From Nitrospirota bacterium (GTDB taxonomy: Bacteria > Nitrospirota > Nitrospiria > Nitrospirales > UBA8639): a stretch of 49,573 nt of DNA. The stretch lies in the NCBI GenBank assembly GCA_027623995.1, contig JAQBUF010000023.1, positions 1-49,573 on the forward strand, in the 5' to 3' direction. Shown here in pieces: positions 1 through 8,710 of this stretch. Positions within the stretch are counted from its first letter, which is position 1. Each line of letters begins with the position of its first letter. Under the pieces are notes generated by a model. It was given only the letters and a program-made list of their open reading frames with translations, did no database searches and had not been told where the DNA came from. A program made the translations under genes and the position numbers.

Positions 1-495
1 GGAAAGCCCACGACTGACAAACAATAACAGTACCGCGACCGCGACCACACCAAAAATAATGCCGACCTTGCGCCAAGTCGTTTGGAGCATGGCATCTTTC
101 AACTTCCGTTGCCCATCGATAAACGTTTGAGAGCGAAAACCGAGGACCATCATATAGATCGCCATCACCAGGCCAATCACGACTAAAATAATATGAATGG
201 TCAACACCGGAATGAAGACATTGTCATACAAGGCCTGAGATCCACCAAACCCTTCTTTCCCTTCAAACGCCAACACACCCAATTGCCGAAATAAATAGTA
301 GCTCGTAAAGAACGCCAACATGGCAATCATGCCACCCAGCATCAACCAATGGTGAGCGGATCCTTTTCCAGTTTTGGCCTGAATCCAACCAAGGATAAAC
401 AACGCCGTAAAGAACGTCGCCATGAGCTGACTCACATCCGCCCCCATGGTCGCATGCGTCCCAGCAAAACCTGGCTCTCGTAACCATTCAGCCAT
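1..495 (-). CDS. DUF420 family membrane protein (partial, runs off the left edge)
   Basis: I translated this frame by hand: 165 codons are open from an ATG at 495 to the window edge, so the C-terminus is missing. The start is supported by an AAGGAAAG ribosome site 8 bases upstream. At least four hydrophobic segments are visible, with an HHWLM motif at the start of the second, a TIH histidine in the third (VLTIHIILVV) and a DGQRKLKDA stretch before the last. These conserved histidines and the spacing fit DUF420 (YozB/CtaM-like), a family linked to haem-copper oxidase assembly. The preceding methyltransferase ends 12 bases upstream, so the two are probably co-transcribed. The family call rests on pattern, not on a search. 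Confidence 0.7.
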   Translation of the reverse strand, partial: MAEWLREPGFAGTHATMGADVSQLMATFFTALFILGWIQAKTGKGSAHHWLMLGGMIAMLAFFTSYYLFRQLGVLAFEGKEGFGGSQALYDNVFIPVLTIHIILVVIGLVMAIYMMVLGFRSQTFIDGQRKLKDAMLQTTWRKVGIIFGVVAVAVLLLFVSRGLS

Positions 496-507
496 GAAGT
501 CTTTCCT

Positions 508-1494
508 TTATGATGCTGCCTTTGTTCCTTGAACAATGGCTCGTGGTTCTAATTCGGTCACTGATTGAAACCCTGCATTCGTCATCCAGTCCATGGCTTC
601 TTGAGTCGTGAAACAATCCCCATGTTCCGTGTTGACCATAATATGAACCGCAAAGGCCGTAGTCCAGGCCGGACTGGTCCGATCTGGATCTAAGAACCGA
701 TCTTTTATTACCAAGCGGCCCTTGGGTGTTAAATGCGCATAAACCTTTTCCACCAAAGCGCCATTGATGTGGTGATCTTGGTAATGAAGAATGTCAGACA
801 TCAACGCCACATCATAGGGGCCACCCAATAAATCCGTGTTGAAATTTCCAGGCTTCAGAACAATTCTATCTTCCAGACCAGCTTCCTTAACATAGCGTTC
901 CGTGACAACCAAGGTTTGAGGAAGGTCAAACACTGTGGCCTTCAAATTGGGATATTCCTGACAAAAAGCAATCGCATTCGTCCCTGCCCCGCCGCCGATA
1001 TCAACCAGGTGTTCAACACCATCAAGTTGCAAATATTTCGCGAGGTTGATTCCGCCCCCTCGACCGATTCGATCCAACACGGCTAACACATTGGCGCCCA
1101 TTTCTGGATTGGTTTCAAACACGTGTTGTCGAACCGGCGATACCCCCGTTCGAATGGTCTCTTCCAATTTCCCCCAATTGTCCCATTCAGAATCATGAAG
1201 AATTAGCAGATGCCCAACATATTCCTCCTGAGTTTTCACCAAATATTTTTGGGCCACGGTGGTATTGCCAAAGCGGCCATCCAGTTTGGTCAACACTCTC
1301 ATAGCTACCAAGGCATTCAGGAGAAGACTCAAGGACCGTTCGTTAAAAGCGAACTGACCGGCAATTTCAGAAGGAGCGGCAGAACGGTTGTCCAGGGTTG
1401 AAAACAGATCCAGCTTAATGGCCGTGAGGAGAATTTTGGTCTCCCAGTAATACCCTAGCTGAAATATTTCTGCGAGAGATAACTCCCGTGGCAC
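508..1494 (-). CDS. SAM-dependent O-methyltransferase (dimerisation plus catalytic domain)
   Basis: 328 residues, the usual length for class I small-molecule O-methyltransferases (acetylserotonin/hydroxyneurosporene type). Residues about 1-90 form the winged-helix dimerisation domain (YYWETKILLTAIKLDLFSTL). The SAM-binding glycine motif DIGGGAGT lies at about residue 165, an acidic FDLP motif follows, and the DILHYQD segment sits where the catalytic-base histidine is found in the family. The start is a GTG at 1494 with AAGGA six bases upstream. The gene is the first of a pair with the DUF420 gene. The substrate cannot be read from sequence; a quinone, carotenoid or cofactor precursor are possibilities. 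Confidence 0.85.
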   Translation of the reverse strand: MPRELSLAEIFQLGYYWETKILLTAIKLDLFSTLDNRSAAPSEIAGQFAFNERSLSLLLNALVAMRVLTKLDGRFGNTTVAQKYLVKTQEEYVGHLLILHDSEWDNWGKLEETIRTGVSPVRQHVFETNPEMGANVLAVLDRIGRGGGINLAKYLQLDGVEHLVDIGGGAGTNAIAFCQEYPNLKATVFDLPQTLVVTERYVKEAGLEDRIVLKPGNFNTDLLGGPYDVALMSDILHYQDHHINGALVEKVYAHLTPKGRLVIKDRFLDPDRTSPAWTTAFAVHIMVNTEHGDCFTTQEAMDWMTNAGFQSVTELEPRAIVQGTKAAS

Positions 1495-1602
1495 AATTAG
1501 TCCTTATGATTCTTGAAGGGTGAAACCAGTTCAACTAAGTCAGAGATCTTAACGGGCGGGAACTGACACACGCAAGGTAAACACAAGGGATTTTCCACAA
1601 AC

Positions 1603-1641
1603 AAAAAAGGCAGCCACGGAAAATCCGCAACTGCCTTTTTT
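1603..1641 (-). terminator. Rho-independent terminator, bidirectional
   Basis: A-rich run followed by GGCAG, a 17-base loop region and CTGCC followed by a T run. It lies 24 bases past the stop of the minus-strand cupredoxin gene and upstream of the methyltransferase, so it separates these two transcription units. It could act on either strand. Confidence 0.8.
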
Positions 1642-1665
1642 ATATTTCAAAAGAAAAAGGTTCGA

Positions 1666-2460
1666 TTAACCTTTAAAACTATTCACTTTTTTGATGTCAA
1701 AATTGGCTTCAACAGTCGCACCATCTTTGACTTCAACTTCAATTTCCACATTCCCAGCGATTGGATGCCAGGCCAACACTTTGTGTTTACCAGCAGGCAC
1801 ATCTTTAATTTCAAACGTACCATCGGCACCGGTTGTCCCAACATGGCCATTGGTCACAGGCAAATACCAGGCTTGCATGAATTCATGTTGGTCACATTGC
1901 AAGCGAAGCACGGAACCTTTTTTGGCCATCTTCATTTTAATGGTTTTATCCAAGGAATCACCCTTTTTGGCTAACCCAATATTAAACAGGGTTTGGGATT
2001 TGGCACCGAGCACATCAAAGCTATGCGGGTTATGCAACACGCCTTCTTTGGACTTGGGATCGCTAGCATCGGCATCTTCATTAGTCACCATAAAATTTTG
2101 CATGTTGGCCATGACGCCGGTAAAGGGCAGAAACTCACACAACTGGGCCTTCACATCAGCTTTAAATTTAAAGCCTTTATCCTCAATGCCACGAACAGAC
2201 ACGACGGCATTTTTCAGCCCTTTGCTTCCATCCACTTCAACTTCTTTCAGTAAACGAGTATCATCGCCTTTTTTGCTGGGATTTTTTTTGCAAAATTCGA
2301 TATTAGGAAACTTGGAAAAGGCAAATTCTTTGGCAGGGATAGCCTTGCCAGAATAGGTAACTTTGCCTTTGATTGTTCCACCTGCTTGGGCTACCAATGG
2401 AATGGCAATCAGCATTCCACCTAGTAACAGGGACACAGTTAGGGATTGACGATTTCTCAT
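1666..2460 (-). CDS. Secreted cupredoxin-like protein with carboxypeptidase-regulatory-like domain (paralogue 1)
   Basis: 264 residues from the ATG at 2460. An open frame extends upstream to 2550, but GAGGAGG lies just before 2460 and a signal peptide begins there (MRNRQSLTVSLLLGG, cleavage near AQAGG). After a GTIKGKVTYSG strand come two conserved cysteines (FCKK and LCEFLPF), a histidine motif HNPHSFDV, and LQCDQHEFM, which gives a Cys-x2-His-x2-Met pattern typical of blue-copper ligands. The C-terminus (GTFEIKDVPAGKHKVLAWH) is a carboxypeptidase-regulatory-like beta sandwich. It shares this layout with the two proteins at 6707-8548. Periplasmic copper binding or electron transfer is inferred. 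It is transcribed alone, ending at its own terminator. Confidence 0.75.
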   Translation of the reverse strand: MRNRQSLTVSLLLGGMLIAIPLVAQAGGTIKGKVTYSGKAIPAKEFAFSKFPNIEFCKKNPSKKGDDTRLLKEVEVDGSKGLKNAVVSVRGIEDKGFKFKADVKAQLCEFLPFTGVMANMQNFMVTNEDADASDPKSKEGVLHNPHSFDVLGAKSQTLFNIGLAKKGDSLDKTIKMKMAKKGSVLRLQCDQHEFMQAWYLPVTNGHVGTTGADGTFEIKDVPAGKHKVLAWHPIAGNVEIEVEVKDGATVEANFDIKKVNSFKG

Positions 2461-2692
2461 GATCTTTCCTCCTCGTTGAAAATAAAAGTTGTCTTTTTGG
2501 GGGGGTATTAAACCTAACGGCTGTTGACTCCCTCGCCGTCTCACATCCATCTCACTGACACGGGCTGGAATGTAATCAAATATTCCTCAAACTACCTACT
2601 TTTTTTATAACAAGATGTAATTTTAGTGTCAAGTCAACATTCTCTAAGTGACTTATTTGGTTGACCTTTTTTTGATTTTGAGCATTTTTCGA

Positions 2693-4660
2693 TTACGACG
2701 ATGGCCTACCCAATTTTCCAGGAAATGGCTTGGCCGATTCCAATATCCCCACCATCACCTCATCGAGATGATCACTTAAGGCCTCCGCGTTTGATATTGG
2801 GCTGGAACAAAGCGTGTCGGTGCACACATAAGCCTGAGAAACCTTGGTGCGCGGGAAAGTCACTTCACCGATAGACAGTTGATCAACCTCTGGATCTAAA
2901 AACCTGACCACCTTTCCAGGCACATAAAGCTGGAGAGCTCGATGAAAAAGTTTCAGTGCTGTCTGTTCACCTTTTTCTCCGACCACCACAATATGCACCG
3001 GATATTGGAGGTGCCGATTGATTGCCAAGCCGACAATCCCCACAGGTAATGAACCCAAGCGTCCCATCACATATTGCAAAACCTGCTTTGCCAAATTCCG
3101 GTACGTCTCATTCTGAGTGACATAAAATAAATCAGATAATACCAGAGCTAGCGACGCATTGGCTTTCACATCCTTGTAAGGAAATTTTAATAGCCCACGC
3201 GATGCAGCATTTTCGGGTCGATCAAAAAATCCCCCACCTTGCTGATCTTCAAGCTGGCCAATCACATCAAGGATAATCCGCTCAGCTCTGTCTCGGTACA
3301 CCGACAAACCTGTGGTCACATATGCCTCAATCATCGCATCCGCAAACCAGACCTGATCTTCGAGGAGCAGAAATTCTTGTGGGCTTCCATCCTGCCTCGT
3401 GTGAGCCAGGCCTCTCCCTGGTCGATACCGCTCATCAAACAACCGAATGAGCGTTTTAAGTGCAAATTCTCGAAGCTGAGGAGTTCCAAACACTTGGGAC
3501 GCTTTCAAGAAACTTTTAACCATCAATCCATTCCATCCGGTGTATATAGAACGATCGAGATAGGGAAGACCAATCGCTAGACGTTGTGCTTCATTCAATT
3601 TGAAATACGTTTCTCCAGAAACAAAGCCATGCGAACCTTCTCCTCTGACATCGGCATCTTGACTGGCAAAAAATCCTCCTCGTTCTCGGTCAGCTAAAAA
3701 ACGAGTCACATACTGAATGGTCTGATGAGCCGCCTCCCGATACCGTGGGGCCTTCGTTAATTGGTAGGCCTCAAGGTAGTTCAACAAATTCTGAGCTTGT
3801 ACGGGCAGCATCTTCTCATAATGAGGAGAGGTCCAATCGGCAGCTTCCGCATACCGATAGAATCCTCCCCAGACGGGATCCATTAATTGTAGCTGTTGAT
3901 CCAACGTCAACAAGGCCATGTGCTTGGCCTCAGAATCTTGCCGCCAAAAGTTCATCTCCAAAGCAAAGCTGATGGCTCCCGGTTCAAAGAATTTCGGGGC
4001 GTTGTGAAACCCGCCATATACTTGATCAAAACTTTGTTTCATCACCAACAGCATCTGATCCGCCTGTTCCTGATGAATCAAGCCTTCACCACGAACTTGA
4101 GATTGTTTCGCGGCATTCACCTTTTCCCAGACAGCTGCCGCCCTCTCAAGAAAATCATCTTTGTTTTCTCGATACAGGACTTCAGTTTCCTGCAAGGCAA
4201 CGAGCAGCTCTTCGGGGGATAGGGAATTGGCTTGAAACAATATTTCCCCGGATGGCAACAAGATACTGGTCGTTGGCCACCCCCCCTGTTTATATCGAGC
4301 CTCGATATCCGGACGTTGATCGGTTTCCACACGTACTGGAATAAACGCCGAATTCAATAACTCCACCACTTGAGGATTCACATAGGTCGTCTCATCCATC
4401 ACATGGCACGCATGGCACCAGATCGCCGTCAAATCCAACAAAATCAGTTTATCTTCGTCCTTCGCACGATCAAACGCGGAAGCCTCCCAGTCCACCCACC
4501 GAATGGTGGAGTCCGTAGCAGGCACATCAGAAATTACCTGTTTATCGAGAGCCAATAGAGAGTGTGGGGAAAGCTGAAGAGCGAGGGAGAAGACACAGAG
4601 GGCGAAATAGATCGCTTTCCTACGATCTAAAAATGACAAGGTTGCTAGAGGCGTGGCCAC
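2693..4660 (-). CDS. YyaL/SSP411-type protein: thioredoxin-like domain plus (alpha/alpha)6 barrel
   Basis: 655 residues, close to the family's usual 650-700. An N-terminal hydrophobic stretch (residues about 15-37) suggests export, unlike many cytoplasmic family members. The thioredoxin-like domain carries WCHACHVMDETTY near residue 82, with the CxxC pair in the WC-x-x-C position, and GGWPTTSILLPSG near residue 126. The remaining 450 residues are the six-hairpin glycosidase-like barrel (GGFHNAPKFFEP, GGFFASQDADVRGEG, GWNGLMVKSFLKA). The function of this family is not established; a thiol role is plausible. The GTG start at 4660 has no clear ribosome site and follows the HEAT-repeat gene by 17 bases, so it is the last gene of the operon. 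Confidence 0.85.
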   Translation of the reverse strand: MATPLATLSFLDRRKAIYFALCVFSLALQLSPHSLLALDKQVISDVPATDSTIRWVDWEASAFDRAKDEDKLILLDLTAIWCHACHVMDETTYVNPQVVELLNSAFIPVRVETDQRPDIEARYKQGGWPTTSILLPSGEILFQANSLSPEELLVALQETEVLYRENKDDFLERAAAVWEKVNAAKQSQVRGEGLIHQEQADQMLLVMKQSFDQVYGGFHNAPKFFEPGAISFALEMNFWRQDSEAKHMALLTLDQQLQLMDPVWGGFYRYAEAADWTSPHYEKMLPVQAQNLLNYLEAYQLTKAPRYREAAHQTIQYVTRFLADRERGGFFASQDADVRGEGSHGFVSGETYFKLNEAQRLAIGLPYLDRSIYTGWNGLMVKSFLKASQVFGTPQLREFALKTLIRLFDERYRPGRGLAHTRQDGSPQEFLLLEDQVWFADAMIEAYVTTGLSVYRDRAERIILDVIGQLEDQQGGGFFDRPENAASRGLLKFPYKDVKANASLALVLSDLFYVTQNETYRNLAKQVLQYVMGRLGSLPVGIVGLAINRHLQYPVHIVVVGEKGEQTALKLFHRALQLYVPGKVVRFLDPEVDQLSIGEVTFPRTKVSQAYVCTDTLCSSPISNAEALSDHLDEVMVGILESAKPFPGKLGRPSS

Positions 4661-4677
4661 AGGATTCTCACAGAGGG

Positions 4678-6027
4678 TTACGTTTGAGGTGGCGTTGAAA
4701 GGATCCTCGCTATAGCTCCGGCAGCGGTAGCACGGAGAGATTCGTTTGGATCTTTCAAAAGATTTTTCAGGTGAGGAATGGCTTCTCGTCCCGCCACACG
4801 ACCGAGAGATCTCGCGGCAGAGATTCGAGGTTTGGGCACGGGGTCATTCAGCAACAATTGTAGGGTGCCGCCCACATCTTGAACACGCCCATGGGCCAGA
4901 GCCTTGGCCGCCGAAGAACGTATTCCAGGATTTTGCTCCCCAATTAATTCCCGAACCGTATTCCGCACAATGCCAAATGGGCTGTTGAGCTGGAGAAGAC
5001 CCGCAATGGCCGCAGCTTTGACCCCCATGTTCTTATCGCGCAAGGCTGCTGTCAACGCAGGAATTGCATCCTCGGCCTTCAATGTTCCCAGCGTCACCGC
5101 AGCCACACTCCGCACCGCAGGCACGGGGTCAGACAACGCCCCAATCACCAATGGCACCCCTTCCGGCAATCCGAGTTTTCCCAGTGAGGCGACAGCCGCA
5201 GCGCGAATCGATGGCTGTTTATCTCGTAGCCCCAACTCCAGGAGAGGCAACCCTCGGGAATCTCCGATTTCCCCAACCATACGTAAGGCCGAGCCACGCT
5301 CATATCCTTCTTTGACATTCGTGGCCTGGACCACTCGTTCCCATTGCTCCTTTTGGCCCAGACGATACAGCGCGGCCGCTGCAGCAACCTGCACCGCTTC
5401 TTGCTTATCGGTCAGAAAGGGCATGATGAGCGGAATCGTGGACGTATCGCCCGAACGCCCGAAGGCATTTAATACCGTCACCTGCACTAACCCTGCTTGA
5501 TCATTCAAGGCTCCTCGGAAGGCTTCCATCTTCCGTCCCGCAGGAAATATTCCCATGCCTTCGGCCACGAGGACTCGGATCATGCCAGATCCATCACTCA
5601 AGCCATCCTGATAATAGGGAAGGGCTTCTGGGGATTGAATCTCTTTCAAAGCAGAATACGCCGAACCTCTGACTTGTTCCCGCATATCTGATCGAAAGAG
5701 CAAGATGCTCTGAATCGCCAACTCGCGAAGTAACGGCTCATCATTGCGACTAGCTGCTTTGACGAACTGATCAAAGGCCTCAACCCCATCTTTGGTCTTC
5801 CCCATACGAACCAAGCTCAACATTTTGAGTCGGGAGCTGTCGCGCGCGCCAGGAGACTCTTTCACTAGGGGCTCAACCAACGCTAAGGCTTTAGGAAAAT
5901 CGCCTTGCGTAAAGGCTTCGGTCGCCTGACTCAGGGAGGATTCAGCCTTCGCATGAGCCCCCCCCGCAAGAGGAAACGTGCAGAGGCTGAAAACCATCAC
6001 TATTCCGATTAACCTCGCTGACTTCAT
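4678..6027 (-). CDS. Exported HEAT/PBS-lyase repeat protein
   Basis: 449 residues from the ATG at 6027; the frame is open further upstream but a signal peptide begins here (MKSARLIGIVMVFSLC, cleavage near AHA). After a TPR-like helix pair (FTQGDFPKALALVEPLV) there are about ten HEAT-type repeats of 30-33 residues, with recurring patterns such as EALPYYQDGLSDGSGMIRV and GLPLLELGLRDKQPSIRAAA. HEAT solenoids are protein-protein scaffolds. An AAAGGG ribosome site overlaps the stop of the upstream gene, and the genes are 7 bases apart, so translation is probably coupled. A periplasmic scaffold role for the neighbouring copper proteins is only inferred from context. Confidence 0.85.
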   Translation of the reverse strand: MKSARLIGIVMVFSLCTFPLAGGAHAKAESSLSQATEAFTQGDFPKALALVEPLVKESPGARDSSRLKMLSLVRMGKTKDGVEAFDQFVKAASRNDEPLLRELAIQSILLFRSDMREQVRGSAYSALKEIQSPEALPYYQDGLSDGSGMIRVLVAEGMGIFPAGRKMEAFRGALNDQAGLVQVTVLNAFGRSGDTSTIPLIMPFLTDKQEAVQVAAAAALYRLGQKEQWERVVQATNVKEGYERGSALRMVGEIGDSRGLPLLELGLRDKQPSIRAAAVASLGKLGLPEGVPLVIGALSDPVPAVRSVAAVTLGTLKAEDAIPALTAALRDKNMGVKAAAIAGLLQLNSPFGIVRNTVRELIGEQNPGIRSSAAKALAHGRVQDVGGTLQLLLNDPVPKPRISAARSLGRVAGREAIPHLKNLLKDPNESLRATAAGAIARILSTPPQT

Positions 6028-6034
6028 TATGTCA

Positions 6035-6703
6035 TTACCCTTTCTCCGCTTGTATCTCGGAGGCTTCGATAGTTCTATACCCCAACGGGGGTTCGAAAAA
6101 ATATTCGGGTTGTGGTGATTGAACCACCCGCTCATATTCCACTGACCAATTTCTGTCCTGACTGACTAACTTTAACAACAATTGCCGGGGTTCATCGACC
6201 CATTCATAATACCGTTCCTGATGCCCATTGCGATTGACCTCCACATCATACAATGTCGCCTCATTCTCTCCTACCATGGCATCGCCAATCAAAGATCGAG
6301 ACACCTCACCCTCAAGGCGAACAGTCAAAGGCAACACATCATCTGTTGTCAGCGGGACGGCGACCACTAACCGTTGTTGAGAGAGCACGTACCATACCTG
6401 GCCTTGGTCAAGCCGAACAATGGTAATGGTGGCATAGCCCAGGTCAGTTTTTATGCCGCCCAGGTGTTCAATGCGATAGCGATCACCCTTCACAAACAAT
6501 TGAGCTTTCGAGGAATGTTTCCCAGTCCGCCAGGTCAGTCGAGCAGAAAACTCTAGCGATGAGGGAGAGTCAGGGATAAAAGACGCGGCAGCCCAAGCTG
6601 AATTGAATCCCACATCCACAGCAAGAAACGATGCCACTAAACACAGCCAGGAGAGGATAGATGCGCACCCCGGAATTTTTCTACGGGGCCGAAGAAAACA
6701 CAT
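6035..6703 (-). CDS. Exported LolA-like/DUF4412-like protein of unknown role
   Basis: About 222 residues. The ORF can start at GTG 6706, directly abutting the upstream stop, or at ATG 6703. An arginine-rich start and a hydrophobic segment ending in SAWAAA form a signal peptide. The mature part is beta-rich: LEFSARLTWRTGKHSSKAQLF, GDRYRIEHLG, VWYVLSQQRLVVAVPL. Its strand-rich pattern, with a GDRYRIE-type turn, resembles LolA/DUF4412 folds that bind lipid or sit in the periplasm. I do not recognise a catalytic motif. It lies third in a tight operon of cupredoxin proteins, the HEAT protein and the YyaL-type protein. Confidence 0.65.
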   Translation of the reverse strand: MCFLRPRRKIPGCASILSWLCLVASFLAVDVGFNSAWAAASFIPDSPSSLEFSARLTWRTGKHSSKAQLFVKGDRYRIEHLGGIKTDLGYATITIVRLDQGQVWYVLSQQRLVVAVPLTTDDVLPLTVRLEGEVSRSLIGDAMVGENEATLYDVEVNRNGHQERYYEWVDEPRQLLLKLVSQDRNWSVEYERVVQSPQPEYFFEPPLGYRTIEASEIQAEKG

Positions 6704-6706
6704 CAC

Positions 6707-7618
6707 TTATTGTTGCTCAAGAATTGGTTCAATAGTAAATTCACGCCCCAATGCGGCAGGGGTAAATCGAGGAGGCGTCCGAACCGTGAGTGCTGTTTTT
6801 TTACGCCCCGGTGACGGCAACGTAAAATTCACCACCAATTCCTGGTTGGGTTTAATCGTGACCTGTTGCTTGATCTCGGGCTTAATGCCTGGATGCCAAG
6901 CGCGAAGGGCATAGGTTCCAGGGGGAATATTATCAATGGAAAAGTGTCCTTGTTCATCAGTCATCACATAATAAGGATTATCCACCGCAATGGCCCAACT
7001 TTCCATGAACGCATGGAAACCGCATTGCATCACAAACGTATGACGTTTCTTACTCAGTTGAAATTGACGAACCAAGGAGACACCAGGATTATGATCATGC
7101 ATGGCATGAAGATTGCCTCGATGATGTCGTTGATTAAATGGCAAGGGCGAATTAAAGAGGACTCTCGTTCCAGTGACCACGGATGTTTCATAGGCTTGAA
7201 TATCATGCATCACGGGATCCATATTGACGACTTCAACACCATGCCCACTGCGAACCACTGTAGTAAAGGGTAAAAACTTACAATCCTTCGCTTCGATTCT
7301 TGGCACTGAAAGGGAGAATACCTTTCCCGCTTTCACCCCCTCTAACACCACGACGACATCTTTCACTTGGTTCTTTTCATTCACAAAAAAATCGTGGAGC
7401 AGCCGCCACCCAGTGCCATTTGAAATCCGCCCACAATATTCTGGATCCGGGAAGGTCACCAAATTATAGGCCTTGGGATCGGGCACTTCACCGGAAAGGG
7501 TCACGGTTCCTTGGATCGCCCCACCCTGTTCGACCTCCGTCACTTCATATGCCCACGCCGATACCGGCAACAGATACATGGCTCCTATGAACAAGAAACA
7601 AAGGAAGCGAATTATCAA
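6707..7618 (-). CDS. Secreted cupredoxin-like protein with carboxypeptidase-regulatory-like domain (paralogue 2)
   Basis: 303 residues. The start is a TTG at 7618 with GGGGAG six bases upstream. It has a signal peptide (cleavage near AWAYE), then GGAIQGTVTLSG, conserved cysteines in YCGRISNGTGW and DCKFLPF, the histidine motif NMDPVMHDIQAYE near residue 135, and VMQCGFHAFMESW near residue 205, a Cys-x2-His-x2-Met blue-copper pattern. The C-terminal HFSIDNIPPGTYALRAWHPG is the carboxypeptidase-regulatory-like module. It is closely related to the next gene upstream, with 12 bases between them, so the two are probably a tandem duplication. Copper binding is inferred from the motif, not shown. 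Confidence 0.8.
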   Translation of the reverse strand: MIIRFLCFLFIGAMYLLPVSAWAYEVTEVEQGGAIQGTVTLSGEVPDPKAYNLVTFPDPEYCGRISNGTGWRLLHDFFVNEKNQVKDVVVVLEGVKAGKVFSLSVPRIEAKDCKFLPFTTVVRSGHGVEVVNMDPVMHDIQAYETSVVTGTRVLFNSPLPFNQRHHRGNLHAMHDHNPGVSLVRQFQLSKKRHTFVMQCGFHAFMESWAIAVDNPYYVMTDEQGHFSIDNIPPGTYALRAWHPGIKPEIKQQVTIKPNQELVVNFTLPSPGRKKTALTVRTPPRFTPAALGREFTIEPILEQQ

Positions 7619-7630
7619 AAGATACTCCCC

Positions 7631-8548
7631 TTAGAATTTTTGCAAACGAAGCGAAGGAATAACTTCCACACCTTCACCAAGCAATTCCAATCCAAACCGC
7701 GGATTTTCACTAATTTCATGGACGCTTCGACGACCAGGGTTAGCAACGTATTCAAAATTCTCGGTAAGGGTGCGATTGGAAGTCACGGTCACCTGTCGTT
7801 CAAGATATTGTTTCGTACCCGCATGCCAAACCTTTAACGTATATTGTCCTGGAGGAATATCGGATATTTCAAACTGGCCATCTTCTTTGGTAATGGCATA
7901 GTAAGGGTTTTTCACGACAACTCCCCATGAAAACATATAGGGATGAAATCCACATTGCATCACAAAGATATTTCGGCCTTTCCGAAGATGAATTTTTTCG
8001 ATCATGGGCGTTCCGGCCATATGCTTGTGGCTATTCAACATGCCCAATACTCTATGAAATGGGTTCATTGGTAGGGGCCGATTAAACAATATTCTCGCTC
8101 CCCGCTCTCTGGCAGTTTCGTATCCTTGAATATCATGTTCAATGGGATCCATATTGATGACAGTAATTTCCTCTTTGTCTTTGAGTACATTAACGAAAGG
8201 AAGAAAGTCGCAATCAATGGCATCAACTCTAACTTTTGGTAAATCAAACGACTTCCCTTTTTTAATGTCGTCCAACATCACGACAACATCCTTTAGACTG
8301 CCACCCTCCCCAATAATAAAATCTTCCACAATTCGCCAACCTGTGCCAGTTGAGATTCTTCCGCAATAGACAGCATCAGGAATTGTCACCAGATTGAAAG
8401 CCATCGGTCTTGGCGTGTTTCCGGTAATCGTCACTTTCCCTTGAATGGTTCCTCCATTCGTGACAGCTATTTCCTCATAGGAAAAACTTGGCAAGGCCAA
8501 TGCCATCACCCACATGCCAACCACCAACGCCAATGTCCAACGCTTCAT
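7631..8548 (-). CDS. Secreted cupredoxin-like protein with carboxypeptidase-regulatory-like domain (paralogue 3)
   Basis: 305 residues from the ATG at 8548. The ORF can be extended 4 codons to 8560, but the upstream ATG overlaps a perfect GGAGG that serves the inner start 5 bases away. Signal peptide MKRWTLALVVGMWV ends near SFSYEE. Motifs are GGTIQGKVTITG, YCGRISTGTGW, DCDFLPF, NMDPIEHDIQGYE and VMQCGFHPYMFSW, giving the same His plus Cys-x2-His-x2-Met ligand set as the paralogues, then a C-terminal QFEISDIPPGQYTLKVWHAG module. It is the first gene of the five-gene operon that runs down to 2693. The upstream neighbour is the giant multicopper oxidase, cut off by the terminator at 8652-8680. 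Confidence 0.8.
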   Translation of the reverse strand: MKRWTLALVVGMWVMALALPSFSYEEIAVTNGGTIQGKVTITGNTPRPMAFNLVTIPDAVYCGRISTGTGWRIVEDFIIGEGGSLKDVVVMLDDIKKGKSFDLPKVRVDAIDCDFLPFVNVLKDKEEITVINMDPIEHDIQGYETARERGARILFNRPLPMNPFHRVLGMLNSHKHMAGTPMIEKIHLRKGRNIFVMQCGFHPYMFSWGVVVKNPYYAITKEDGQFEISDIPPGQYTLKVWHAGTKQYLERQVTVTSNRTLTENFEYVANPGRRSVHEISENPRFGLELLGEGVEVIPSLRLQKF

Positions 8549-8651
8549 GAATTCCTCCATCTCAAGGTTCTTCCCTTGTTGCTTACTTCTCTCTATCCGC
8601 TCCTTTTTACTATACGAGGAACGAATGCCGAATGATACTCTTCAAAAAAAA

Positions 8652-8680
8652 ACGGGGAAGCCGAAGCTCGGCTTCCCCGT
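8652..8680 (-). terminator. Strong intrinsic terminator of the multicopper oxidase gene
   Basis: A perfect 12-base-pair stem (ACGGGGAAGCCG / CGGCTTCCCCGT) with a 5-base loop, followed on the minus strand by a run of nine T. It lies 30 bases after the oxidase stop and ends that transcript before the cupredoxin operon. Confidence 0.92.
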
Positions 8681-8710
8681 CATTCTCATTCGATAACGTA
8701 CCGATAATCG

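Noticed and set aside
1691-2356. Long antisense open frame of 221 codons over the first cupredoxin gene
   Set aside because: No ribosome site and no recognisable motif; it is the reverse-strand shadow of a well-supported gene.
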